Assembly (NCBI GenBank): GCA_030549495.1
Contig: JAUIRK010000864.1
Location: 1 to 64,000, forward strand
DNA length: 64,000 nt
From: Nectonema munidae
Lineage: Eukaryota; Nematomorpha; Nectonematoida; Nectonematidae
Direction: 5' to 3'
Positions 40,301-52,300 of this stretch are shown piece after piece. Under the pieces are notes generated by a model, which had not been told where the DNA came from, did not search any database, and saw only the letters and a list, made by a program, of their open reading frames with translations. Position 1 is the stretch's first letter; each line of letters begins with the position of its first letter. Position numbers and translations under genes: made by a program.

Positions 40301-43300
40301 GGGAGATGAACCAACGTAGTATACAGGAATAATGTATATAGGTAATAACTTATGTAGCATCGTCTCCCCGAATGAGGTATATCAAATCTTACATCTAGCA
40401 GAATGTGAAAAGAAAGTTGAACATTGTCTCCCTAGTTATTTGTACATGAAATAGAAACCATTGTAGTATACAGGTTGAAGATGAATCATCGTAGTATACA
40501 GGTTGAAGATGAATCATCTTAGTATACAGGTTGGAGATGAATCATTGTAGTATACAAGTTGGAGATGAATCATCGTACTATACGGGTTGGAGATAACACT
40601 CAAGTTGTCTACCCGCGTTCAACCGTACAGGTTATGAGAATATATCATTACATATTAGAGGAGAGTTTTCTAATCTCTTTATTCCGAAAAAATATTTCTT
40701 CAAATGACATTCGTTAAAAATTAAAAAGATTGTATCTAAACTAAATAAAAGTAGACTACGATTATCCAACAAAACTCGTACATTCAATCGACATTTTTTA
40801 CTTGAAAAATAATTTAAAATTTATTAGAAAAACATTATACTGACCTATACTACTGACCCATAAAAAGTAAAAAAATAAATATTAATTTTCGACAGTTTTA
40901 TTTAACTATTATTACTTATTGAGAAAAATGGATTAAAACACATATTTTGATCTATTTATCTTCTCTTTAGAAATTTATATGCAGTAAACAATAATAAAAA
41001 TAATATTTATCCAAAACAAATTTTTTTCGAATCAAAGTGTAAATCAAACCCACACTTAAATTTTGGATGATTAATTCAAAAGGAGTAAAAAACTAATGTT
41101 AATTTATAAAAAACCGAAAACTAAAATGATTTTATAAAAATCAAAAATAAATAGTGGACTGCGATTATCCAACAAAACTTATACATTCAATCTACATTTT
41201 TTACTTCAAAAATAATTTTAAATTTATTAGAAAAACATTATACTGACCAAAAAAAAAATGTTAATTTATAAAAAAAATGGAAAAACTAATACTATTTTAT
41301 AAAAATCTACAAATAAATTTAGATTCTGAAAGTAGAGTCGCTTTATAATTGTGCTGGAAATTGTCACATAATATAGGTAAAAATTTGTCCTAATGAAAGG
41401 AGCTTTAGTTTAAAATGTATCCCTTATCTGCTAATTAATGGTATGAAGACCATGGAAAATAAAAACAGTAAAATGGTATTTCTTAAGTACTTATTATATA
41501 AGTAATGTATTTTGAAAGCCCATAAAAAATGCTTTAATTTGGTATATCGCATGATGCATTTTGTTGAGAAATGTGAAAGTTATAAGCGTTTTAATATTTG
41601 ACTAAGATTTAAGCTAGGAACACTACAAATAAACAAAGCGTACACTAGCCCGATAAAATAAACCACACACGCGTGCTAAAGATGTGGTGTAGCGTATGTG
41701 AGATAAGAATTCACTGCGCTCACAAACGCGTAATGCAACATGTGTTCTTTCTTCGCTTAGTTATGCTCTACAATCAATCAATAATGTGATTTATTCTTCG
41801 CACACTGTCGGTATAAATATAACGAATGCCTTTCGTTAAAAATTAGAAAGGTTGTATCTAAACTAAATAAAAGTAGACTACGATTATCCAACAAAACTCG
41901 TACATTCAATCGACAAAACCACACATGCGTGCTAAAGATGTGGTGAAGCGTATGTGAGATAAGAATTCACTGCGCTCACAAACGCGTAATGCAAAATGTG
42001 TTAATCTTTCTTCGCATAATTATGCTCTAAAATCAATCAATAATGTGATTTATTCTTCGCACACTGTCGGTATAATTTTTAACGAATGCCCTTCTTTAAA
42101 AATTAGAAAGGTTGTATCTAAACTAAATAAAAGTAGACTACGATTATCAAACAAAACTCGTACATTTAATCTACATTTTTCACTTGAAAAATAATTTAAA
42201 ATTTATTAGAAAAATATTATACTGACCTCTACTGACCCATAAAAAGTAAAAAATATATATTAATTTTCGACAGTTTTATTTAACTATGACATTTTAAAAT
42301 GTTAAAAACCATATTCTACCTTTGTGAATATAAAATTTTCAAGAAATAATATATAAAATCATCACGTTAATTATTGGTATTTTTTGAAACTAGATAAAAG
42401 TTGACTGACCTCACATAAAAGCGGATTTTGAAAAAATAAAAATATATTTATTTGTAAAACCTAGCCTATTTTACCCACAAAGAGTATAGCTTCAAATCTT
42501 GTACATTCGATCAACATTTTTCACTTCAAAAATAATTTTAAATTTATTAGAAAAACATTATACTGATCTATACTACTGACACATAAAAAGTAAAAAATAT
42601 ATATTAATTTTCGACAGTTTTCTTTAACTATGAAATTTTAAAATGTAAAAAATCATATTTTACCTTTGTGAATATAAAATATTGGAAAAATATTATATAA
42701 ATTAAGAACGTTAATTATTATTGGTATTTTTTGAAACTAGATAAAACTTGACTAACCTCACATAAAAGCAGATTTTGGAAAAATAAAAATATATTTATTT
42801 GTATAACCTAGCCTATGTTAACCACAAAGAGTATACCTTTCCAATGATACCATTTTCATTTAATTTTTTTTTAAAAAAGACATTATGCTTCAACAAAAAG
42901 GTGGTCAAGTAATTTTTTCAAAAATTTAGACAAAATTTTTCGAAGTAATGTCCATTTATTAAAATTTTTTAAAACTTTTGCAAAAATAAATTATTCTAGA
43001 GTATGTAGCAAACGATAAGCTTTCTAATGATATATATATCATGAAAAAGAAATATTGAAAAACAGTTTAATTCTTTCTTCAAATCAAACAAGTAAAAATT
43101 TCCAAAAAGTAGTATTGGTAGTATTAGTAGTATTATTATTATTATATATTACATATTTCATAATACATATAGTTATTACTATAGTTATATGTATAGTACT
43201 ATCACATATAGTACTATTACATATAGTTTTTATGAAATAAAACTGCAATTTCAAAGTTAAATTTTTTGAACTTTTAGGTAGAATTTTTGAAATGTGGCTT

Positions 43301-46300
43301 TCAATATGTATGTAAAATATTTTTTGAAAATTTTTATTTTAAGTATATTTTTTAAGCATTTTACGATTTACACATTTAAATATATAATAAGGCTGGCAAG
43401 TTTTGCGAGTTGTCTCCCCGGAGGTCTTGCCAGACCTCTGATACAGGCCCGTCGCTAGAGTTATGTTGCAGGGGGGCAAATCACATTATTAAATTTTTGT
43501 CATAAACTGGAAAATTTTTATTCTCAAAAATTTCATTAAATATTAATTTCAAAATAGGATTAGTCTTTTTCTCAAACTAAACTCATGCATATATTCTTCT
43601 TTTGTGACTTCTGTAGTATAATCCTTCATGAAGGACAGTAAAACAAGAGCTTCTTTTCTTTCTTGATTGCAAGCACTTCTTGTTGGGGTGAAAATCCTTT
43701 CCAAATTTGAAAACACTCTTTCACAAACTGCTGTTGAAACTCCAAAAGTGATGCAACCTTAAAAAATTGAACACTTTCTATCACATATCAAAGTTGTTTG
43801 AAATCATACCAGCATATAGTGTAAAAAGATTTGTAAATGCCCCTTTCATGTTGTAAAATATAGAAAACACATCTTCAAGGCATTTGTGTATTTTCTTATC
43901 ATACTTTGAAAGTATGAAAGGCTAAAAAATATTTTCCAATTTTAACTAAATTTAAAATAAATTATAAAAAAACCTTCAAAATTTTAATTTCACTATCAAT
44001 TGCCTCGCCATCTTTATCGATGTTAAAAATCTTAAGGAGAGGAGAAAAAACTGATTTTGATTCTAAAAATCTGGTAGAAGAGGGTAAAAGAGCCGAAACT
44101 GATTGAAATATCTCGAAGTTTTTTTCATTAAATCTTTCAAAAAAGACATATATAATTGAAATAAAAAGTTTAAAAAAAAACCTTAGTGAAAGTTCCTGAA
44201 TTGAAGAATCAACGAGCTTGTTCATCAAGGTTTCAAAATAGAGTTTGCTGCTTTCTTTAGAAAGTTTTATAAACAATTAGCAATTTTTTTTCAATTAAGA
44301 TACAGTAAAATTAAATTAGTAAATTTAGGTAGTACCTTCATTATTAGATGATGAAGTTTTCAGATTTTTTCTTCGGTTGAAATTTTGATTGGTTTCATAC
44401 TTGTTTATTTCATTACAAATGCTATCAAACTCTTTTGAGGTTTTTAAGCCTTCTATTTCTTTTGTCGTATAATGGATCATATCCAAGGCGCTTAAAATAT
44501 CCCAATTTTCAGACTTAAAAAAAAATTTTTATTATTTTTTAAAATTAATAGAGCAAAATATGCCTGTAAATAATCATTGGAAGGTTTAACCAAATCTAAG
44601 ACCTTCTTGATAACCAAGCCTGTAAAAACAATTTCCTTGTTTTTCAACAAGCTATATAAACCTGTTGATTTCAAACAAATATCTTGGTTACGACTTTCCA
44701 TACCTTGAAAAATAATAATGAGGTTGTTATAATTTGTTGAAATCAACAAGAATACCCTTTTCCAATATATCCAAAAATTTCTCGATGATTTTTCATCACT
44801 ATGCAGGTAGTTTCATAATGGTTTGTCCATCTCATAGGTAAAAACCTCAACTTTTCTCCTTCATAAATTTGTGAAATTTCGTATCTTGAAAAAAGTTTTT
44901 CAAGTCCATTGCACATTGCGAAAAATTTTTGACTTTGTGAGTTTTGCTGCATAGAATGCATAACAACAAGATGAAGTTGATGATTGAAGCAATGTACTTA
45001 AGATATTAAAACTTGCGAAGACAACTGTTATAATAAATAAGATATAAATTTTTTAACGACACTCAGAGGAGGCAAAAAAAATCCAGGGGGGGGGGGGGCA
45101 ATGCCCCCCACCCCTCCCTTGCCCCCTTTATCGACGGGCCTGTATATATATTGCTATCGTGTGTAGACACTACAAAAAAACAGAAATGTAATGATTTATT
45201 TAAAGAAAAGTATATCATAATTAATATAAATATATATAAATAATCAAATTTAGTGATTAGTAATAATCTAGGTCATTTTCTAAAAAAGTAAATGAGTATT
45301 TTTTAAATCAATTTTTTTTTAAGTAAGCACACACACACACACAATAAACAATGTCGTAAAGTAGTATTTTATCTTTGATTTCTTTTGCTTTATAGAAAAG
45401 AGAGACCAAAGTATGCTTATCTAAAATATTGTTATGAATGTTTTGAGGTTCACCATATACTAACCTATTTTTCTTGTCTGATTTATTTGGGCCAAAACAT
45501 GGATCAAAGGATAAAAGTAAGTGACCTGTTTAATGACAATTATGGAGTTCCTTTTTTAAAAGCATCTCTCGGAAGGGATATGTTTACATTGATAAGCGTT
45601 TTTCTTTGTTTTGACGACAAGAGGCTTAGAGATCCCAATGACAAAATTTCAGCCATCCGATATATTCATACTCACTTTTATAATATATTTTCTCAATGTT
45701 GGACTCCTGATGCAAACGTTACCGTTGACGAGCAGTTGGTAAGCTTTAGAGGACGATCCAATATCAAGATCTACGATCCAAAAAAGCCAGGTCATTATGG
45801 ATTCAAGTTCTATCATCTTAATGACTCTAGGAACTTTTATTACCTAAAGACTGAGTTGTATGTTTCAGGGCTTCCTGACAAAGATTACTTTTCATCATTT
45901 TGTATCATGAAAAGGTTAATTACTGCTTGTAATCTTCCTCAAGGATCTGGAATTTTTTGTGATAGGTTTTTTACATCATATAATATAGTTAAATGGGCCC
46001 TCGAAAGAAAATATACTGTTTGTGGAACAGCCATGGCAGCAAGGAAGTTTATTACTAACATTTTAAAACCTAATTACCTAAAGAGTCTAAAACTTCAGGA
46101 ATGGGAATCAAGAATTATTTATTGTAAAGAAGCCTCACTTTCTGCTTACATTCCTCGAAAGCATGCGGAAAAAAACTTCAAAGTTGTATATGTGTTTTCC
46201 TCACAACACAGAAAAAGAGTTGAAATTTCTAGTATTTATCGTAAACCGGCGCCATTGTTGGAATATAATAAAAATAAGAGTGGTGTAGATGTTGCGAATC

Positions 46301-49300
46301 GAATGGTCAGACAGTTTAGAAGGTGGACAGTTGCTGTATTTTCTAACTACCTTGATATTTCCTGCTTAAATACATATACAGTAGAATCTCGCTACTATGC
46401 CCCTCGGTACTATGCCACTCTCGCTACTATGCCACTTTCACTCGGTCCGGACAAAATTCAGTAGAAAATAAACTTACTATGCCACCACCTAATCTCGCTA
46501 TTATGCCACTATTTATTTGTGTGTTGCGTTTTTTAATTATATTTCTCAACTTTTTTTACAAAATTAATGAATATATTTTTTTAGATTTATTGTTTTTATT
46601 TGCGTAAAAAATTAACATGTCAGATATAAAACGCAAGCGAACCGATTTCACTCTAAAGCAGAAAAAAGAAATTATTGATGCCGAAAAAAATGAGCCTAAT
46701 CAGTCCAAGCTGGCCAGAGAAATAAGCAAGAAATGGGGTATTGAAGTGAAGAGAACTACGGTAAAAAGCATTCTCAGCAAAAAGGATGCAATCGAGGCTG
46801 CAATCAAAACTGGATTTTCATCGAAACGCGTTAAGTTGACGCAGGCTCACGATCCAAATCTCGATGAAGGGGTGCTCATGTGGCTGAAGCAAGCGAGAGG
46901 ACACAATCTGCCTGTCAGTGGAAGTCTGGTCAAAGAAAAGGCAATGAAACTGGCCGAGATAATGCACATTCCGGGATTCATGGCAAGCGACGGTTGGCTG
47001 GACAATTTCAAAAAGCGTCACGGCATTACTTTTAAAACAATACAAGGAGAAGCAGGAGCGGTAAATTTGCAATCTCTTTTTGAGTGGCAACAACAGGTTC
47101 TCCAACCTTTGCTTGCACAATTTTCTGCAGAAGACGTCTTCAATCTAGACGAAACTGGACTCTTCTGGCAGCTGCTACCAAACAAGACCATGGCTTTCAG
47201 AGGAGAGCGGTGCACTGGAGGTAAAAAAAGTAAGTAAAGAATCACTCTTCTGGTTGGAGCAAACATGAGCGGCAACGAAAAGCTTCCTCTTCTGGTGATT
47301 GGCAATTCAAAGAAACCGCGTGCCTTCAAAAACAAAAAAATTCCGGTGACATACAAGGCAAATTCGAAAGCGTGGATGACGGCGGAGCTCTTCGAAGAAA
47401 CATTGCGTGAGTGGAACGAGCGACTCGTCAAGCAGGGACGCAAAGTGCTGCTTTGTCTCGATAACTTCTGTGGCCACCCATCTGATCTCCAGTTCGACAA
47501 TATAAAGCTGCTATTTTTTCCTCCTAACACAACATCAATCTCGCAACCAATGGATCAGGGGGTTATAGAGAGTCTCAAACGCCACTACAAGAAACTTTTG
47601 CTCTCTCGCAGGCTTGAAGCCATAGACGAGGAAAGAGAGTTTAAGTTTACGTTGCTTGATGCTCTACACGTTGCTCGGTATGCTTGGGAGCAGGTTAACA
47701 AATCGGTCATCAAAAACTGTTTTGTAAAAGCTAAGTTTGTGGAAGAAGATATTGATCAGATTGAGCCAAAAGATGAAGAGTTGCTCGAGATTTGGAATGC
47801 TTTGCCTACTGAGGAAAAGATGCACAATAACGAGGAGATTGAGCTAACTGACTTTCTCTATGCTGACGAGCGTCTCGCAACTAGTGGCTCTCTTCTGCTA
47901 GAGGAGATTGCTGAGGAAGTGCTGAAAAGCAAGGAACAAATTGAAAGCGAAGACGACAAGGAAACTATCGAAGAGGAAGTGGTTCAATTCCAAGAAACCC
48001 AAAGAGCGTGGAGGACTGTTCGAAAATTTATGCAGCATTGTAGCGTAAAGCTCAAAGTGATGCAAGCGTGCGATTGTTTAGATCAAGAAATGCTTGAGAT
48101 CCGCCATATGAAAATGCGTCAGACAACCATTTTTGAGAGCTTTGGAATAGGACACAAATATATAAAAAAATAAAACTGTTTTTTAATAAATGTGATTTTA
48201 TTTGAAAAAATAAGGCTATTTTTACAAAACCCTCGCTACTATGCCACTCTCGCTACTATGCCACTTTTGGTCGGCCCCGAAGGGTGGCATAATAGCGAGA
48301 TTTTACTGTATTATCACTCGATTTAACTCCTCTGAAAGTCATTCTTCCAATGTTAATCATGGTAGAAAAACATTTTTAAAAAAGCTTGCATTTTATTTGG
48401 CTAGTGATTCAATGAAAATAAGAGCTTCAACTCCCCAGATCAACTCAAAAGTAAAATCCCTTTTGAATTTTTACGGTTTTTCGCCTGAAAAAGAGCATCA
48501 ACCTTCAAGCTCTCTCAGAGGATTTTGTTATTTTTGTCTACCTAAGAAAACTAGAACAACGCGAAAGTGTGAAGGATGTTCTTTTTTTATTTGCAAAACA
48601 CATTCAAAACTTTCCTGCTCTCAATGCTTAGCTTAAATTTTTGTCTGTTTCAATAAAATTGCATTTTCTCCACTATTTATTCTTAAAACCTTAAAATAGG
48701 AAATTTTTTTAATTTACTAAATTTATTGCACTTTTTATACAATCAAAATTAAAAAATATATTTTAGGAAAAAATAATTTTAATTTTTAACGCCATCTCAA
48801 AATTTCTTTTTATAATTTTTACAAATTTTTGGCCTATTATGCTTTCATTCAAAAACTGTAGGGCCTTTAAATTAAATAATGAAATCCTTACATTGACATA
48901 ATTTTATAATTTTTTTACATATTGGTTAAAATTTTTGCATAATGGGAAAGTTTTTTGTTATATCTTACAAACTAAAGCCGTGGAGTAAAATGCCATATGT
49001 CCGTAGTCCGAAGGGCAATTACTGTGTATGAATAGCTATGCGATAGTGTAAAAACACATATGTAGAAATTATTGGTAGTTTTTTCTTGCATTTCTTTCAA
49101 AATGGAACAAGATATCCTTGAATTGAAATTTTTTTAAAAATTATTTGGGAAATATTCACAGTGTCGATTATAACTGTATTTTTTCAGTAATAATCAATTT
49201 TTAATCATATTTTTAAAATTATGTTTTATTTTTCACAGAATAAGCACTTTTAGGGGTTTCATGACACAACGGAAGCTTTATTTCAGTGATTTTACGAAAT

Positions 49301-52300
49301 TCATAGAAGTCCCTAAGTGAAACTGTAATTTCACGACAAATCTAAAATTTTTAGGAATTTCACAATCTTACTATACAATGTTTCATTGTTACCAAACCTA
49401 CGCTCACTCTGGATGTTTACCAAGCGATCTATAAAGGGCCTTGTAAACATCCCACAAATCGGATTGCTTTATTTTTCACTTTTACTTTGTCTATATATTT
49501 TCACCCTTTGTTTAAATCTTTTTGTATCTTTCTTTGGTATGCTTTATGTGTGTACCGGATTTGTAAATAAATTTGTTTTCTACTTTTTATTGACGTTGTA
49601 AACTCATTCAATATCGATGTATTCAAAAAGAAGTTAGATTAATTTTGGATAAAAGATTAATACAAATATTTAAGATCATGAAAATTTAGAAGCATTTTTT
49701 ATAGGCGTATGCCTTTTTTATGCCTAATAAATTTTAGTATATGTTATTTTTATTTGACTTTTAGAAAATATGCATTTGATCCTATCCTGGTATCGAGGCA
49801 TAAAGAAGGTAAGTGCCGAAATAAGTTCATGCACTATCTTTCATCAGTACTCAATACTAATAAATCTTCCATTCCACACCCTTCTCTTAAAGATACAAAA
49901 AGCCGATTATAAGACAAAATTGTCCGTGTTAAAAAGTGTGTGTCTAATAAATTGTAGATTTGATGCCCATTTTTACCGTCAAGTTTACATCATTTCCAAA
50001 AAAAGGGACACAACGCGTTTCAAAATGGAACTTACTTACATAAAAATGTCGTTATTGAAAAATTTATTAATTATTGTCAATTGATTTTATATAAGGATTT
50101 TCTAATTTATACAAATACAGCTCCATTATAAAAGTTTTGAAAAGTACTTATTTCATACATTGCATATGAAATGAATCGATATAATTATAACCAATATAGG
50201 AAGCGTCAATATATATTTTGGAAAAACTATATCGAAAGGTTATTATATTTTTTAGGTTTGTTTGTCAAAATAATCCTTTTAAACAATTCAAAACAAGTCA
50301 AGTCAAAGAAAACAAATCCGACAAAGATTTGCCAAAGTCCTGAATTTAATGAAACGATAAGTTTTAGCATAAATGGCCTGCGATTAGAAAACATCACATT
50401 AGTTGTTACTATTTATGAACAAAAGTTCAAGCAAAGAAATCCAATAGGTTATTTTACATTTATTTAAATATAAAGTTTATTTATTATATTGCTACTTTGA
50501 TTCTCTAAGTAAGATTATAATTTATGCATATCCTCCATACATAAACATCAAAATGCGTATTTGTATATAAATTTTTACTAAAGTTTATCCAATTTTTATT
50601 CACAAGAGAACGAAAAATTTAAAAGTTAAATATTCACTTTTATGACAGCTTGAAAACAATGATATTTTTAAACGGAATATTGAAAATAATTTTTTTTGAA
50701 ACATGTTCACTTTTTTAATATTCAATATATTTAATATTAAGGAATTATTAATTTGGTTTATTTTTTTTTCAATTTTTAATTCAAAGGCTTATTAAAATTC
50801 CTAAAAATAGTTAAATAAATTTCCGAAATAAAACTAAGAATGAAATTTGTAAACTATATATTAAGCATTTTAAAGTAAAAATTGTTTAATGATATGATTG
50901 ACGTCTAAACTTTTAAAAATCATATTACAAAAAGAAAAAAGCAGAAACTACAAGTGAACTAAAGAAAGAAGAAATTTAATTCATTGAACTGAAAATTTAA
51001 AAAATTATTTCCTATTGGAAATTTTGAATCCAAAGTGCAAATTAGAGAAAAAACTTGCACATAATTTTCGAGTAAACACATAAATAACAGTAAATTTCAA
51101 CATGAAATTTTGAAACAAAACTTGAAGTATATTTGCGATCAACTTTTATATATATGTTTTAAGTACTTGTGAAAAAGTCAGAGTCTCTTTACAATACCAA
51201 AAAAGTTTTTATAATAAATATTTTCATTTTATATATTTTTATTTGATAGAGCAGATGTGTTATTTTTAAAGCTCAAAAAAGACTCTGCTAATGTTCGTAT
51301 ACATGAACAAAATTGAAATACAAAAAAATCGCATGTAAAAAAATGCTAAAATATGAACAGCTTGGAACTGATCAAAGAGTAGAGAAAACTACCATCGTGA
51401 CGTTCAATTTATAAACATGCACAAAGAAATAAAGATATATTTATGAAGATAAATTATAGGATAAATACTATATCTCATAATAACTTAGGTAACATGGTCT
51501 CCCCGAATGAGGTATATCAAATCTTACATCTAGCAAAATATGGGATTGCCAGGTTGGAGATGAACCATCGCAGTATACAGGTTGGAGATGAACCATCGTA
51601 GTATACAGGTTGGAGATGACAATCAAGTGTTCTACCCGCGTTCAACCATACAGGTTATGCGAGGAAAAATTGACCCAAAAAATTGCAAAAAATTGACTTT
51701 TACTCAGAGAAAAAATTGACTTTTGCTCAGAGAAAAAATTGACTTTATTGACTTTTTAAAGTTTCATTGAATTGAACAACTATGAACACTTTAGAATTCA
51801 TAAAAGTTCATTTGAAAATTATTTCAAAGAATCCATGACTTTGTAATACAACAACCTATAATTAATGACATTTTCTGATTTAAAATACAATCATTTTCTA
51901 TCAGTTTTTTCAGTTTAGAAAAAGATCTTTCTACTTCTAAAGTTAAAACTTGACAATTTTGTAATTTGGGATAAGTACTACGAGAGATTTGAGAGTTTTT
52001 CATATTCATGATTTTATTGATTTATTTTATTTGAATATATTTTCAAGATAACTTTTAACGCCACATTCGTCTTAAATGAAATAATGTTGAAACATGTAAA
52101 GGAATCTTCGCCTGAAAAAGTCTCTATGTTGACTTTTTCCGACTAAATCAATGAATCGTGAATATCCTCTAATTAATGTAAGCAAGTTTTGACACAGATT
52201 TTCTTTTTTCTATTATAAAATTCTATCATTTTCATCATTAATTTCTTCACTGCTGGAAGATTTAAATGAAAATATTTTGCTGCTTGTAACCAATTTGTCA

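Larger units (their letters stand above)
37014..45395 (+). other. Intron of the piggyBac transposase (8.4 kb)
   Basis: Bounded by GTAAGT and TTTGCTTTATAG. Joining phase 2 to phase 1 restores a continuous NYE-KERPKYAY frame. It is filled with family R repeats (about 37640-42830), microsatellite-like AT tracts (43100-43240) and a hAT element (43444-45142). Confidence 0.75.
45396..48636 (+). pseudogene. piggyBac transposase exon 2, split by a Tigger insertion
   Basis: The first part (45396-46378) carries the three catalytic aspartates: NVTVDEQLVSFRGR (about D249), GIFCDRFFTS (about D327) and KSGVDVANRM (about D436). The 78-residue spacing of the first two equals that of insect piggyBac (268/346). 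The second part (48311-48636) carries the C-terminal cysteine-rich domain (CYFCLPKK, CEGC, CKTH, CSQC). A Tigger element at 46379-48308 with a TA duplication separates them. Without it the frame would be continuous. Together with exon 1 the coding length is 573 codons including the stop, close to piggyBac (594 residues). No other lesion was seen. AATAAA follows near 48651. Confidence 0.88.
36031..49015 (+). mobile_element. piggyBac element, enlarged by nested insertions
   Basis: The left end near 36031 (CCTTCCGTTCACGGACA, then CACGGACATATAGC and ATTTTACTCC at 36066-36090) mirrors the right end (TGGAGTAAAATGCCATATG and TCCGTAGTCCGAAGGG, 48981-49015). The flanks TTAC and CAAT resemble decayed TTAA. 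Inside is a two-exon piggyBac transposase in the same orientation. Its intron contains family R repeats and a hAT, and its second exon holds a Tigger element, so the original element was perhaps 2.5-3 kb. The boundaries are good to about 20 bp. Confidence 0.75.

Noticed and set aside
37640-42830. Calling family R a Helitron outright
   Set aside because: Neither the 5' TC nor the 3' CTRR hairpin end nor a Rep-helicase gene could be identified.
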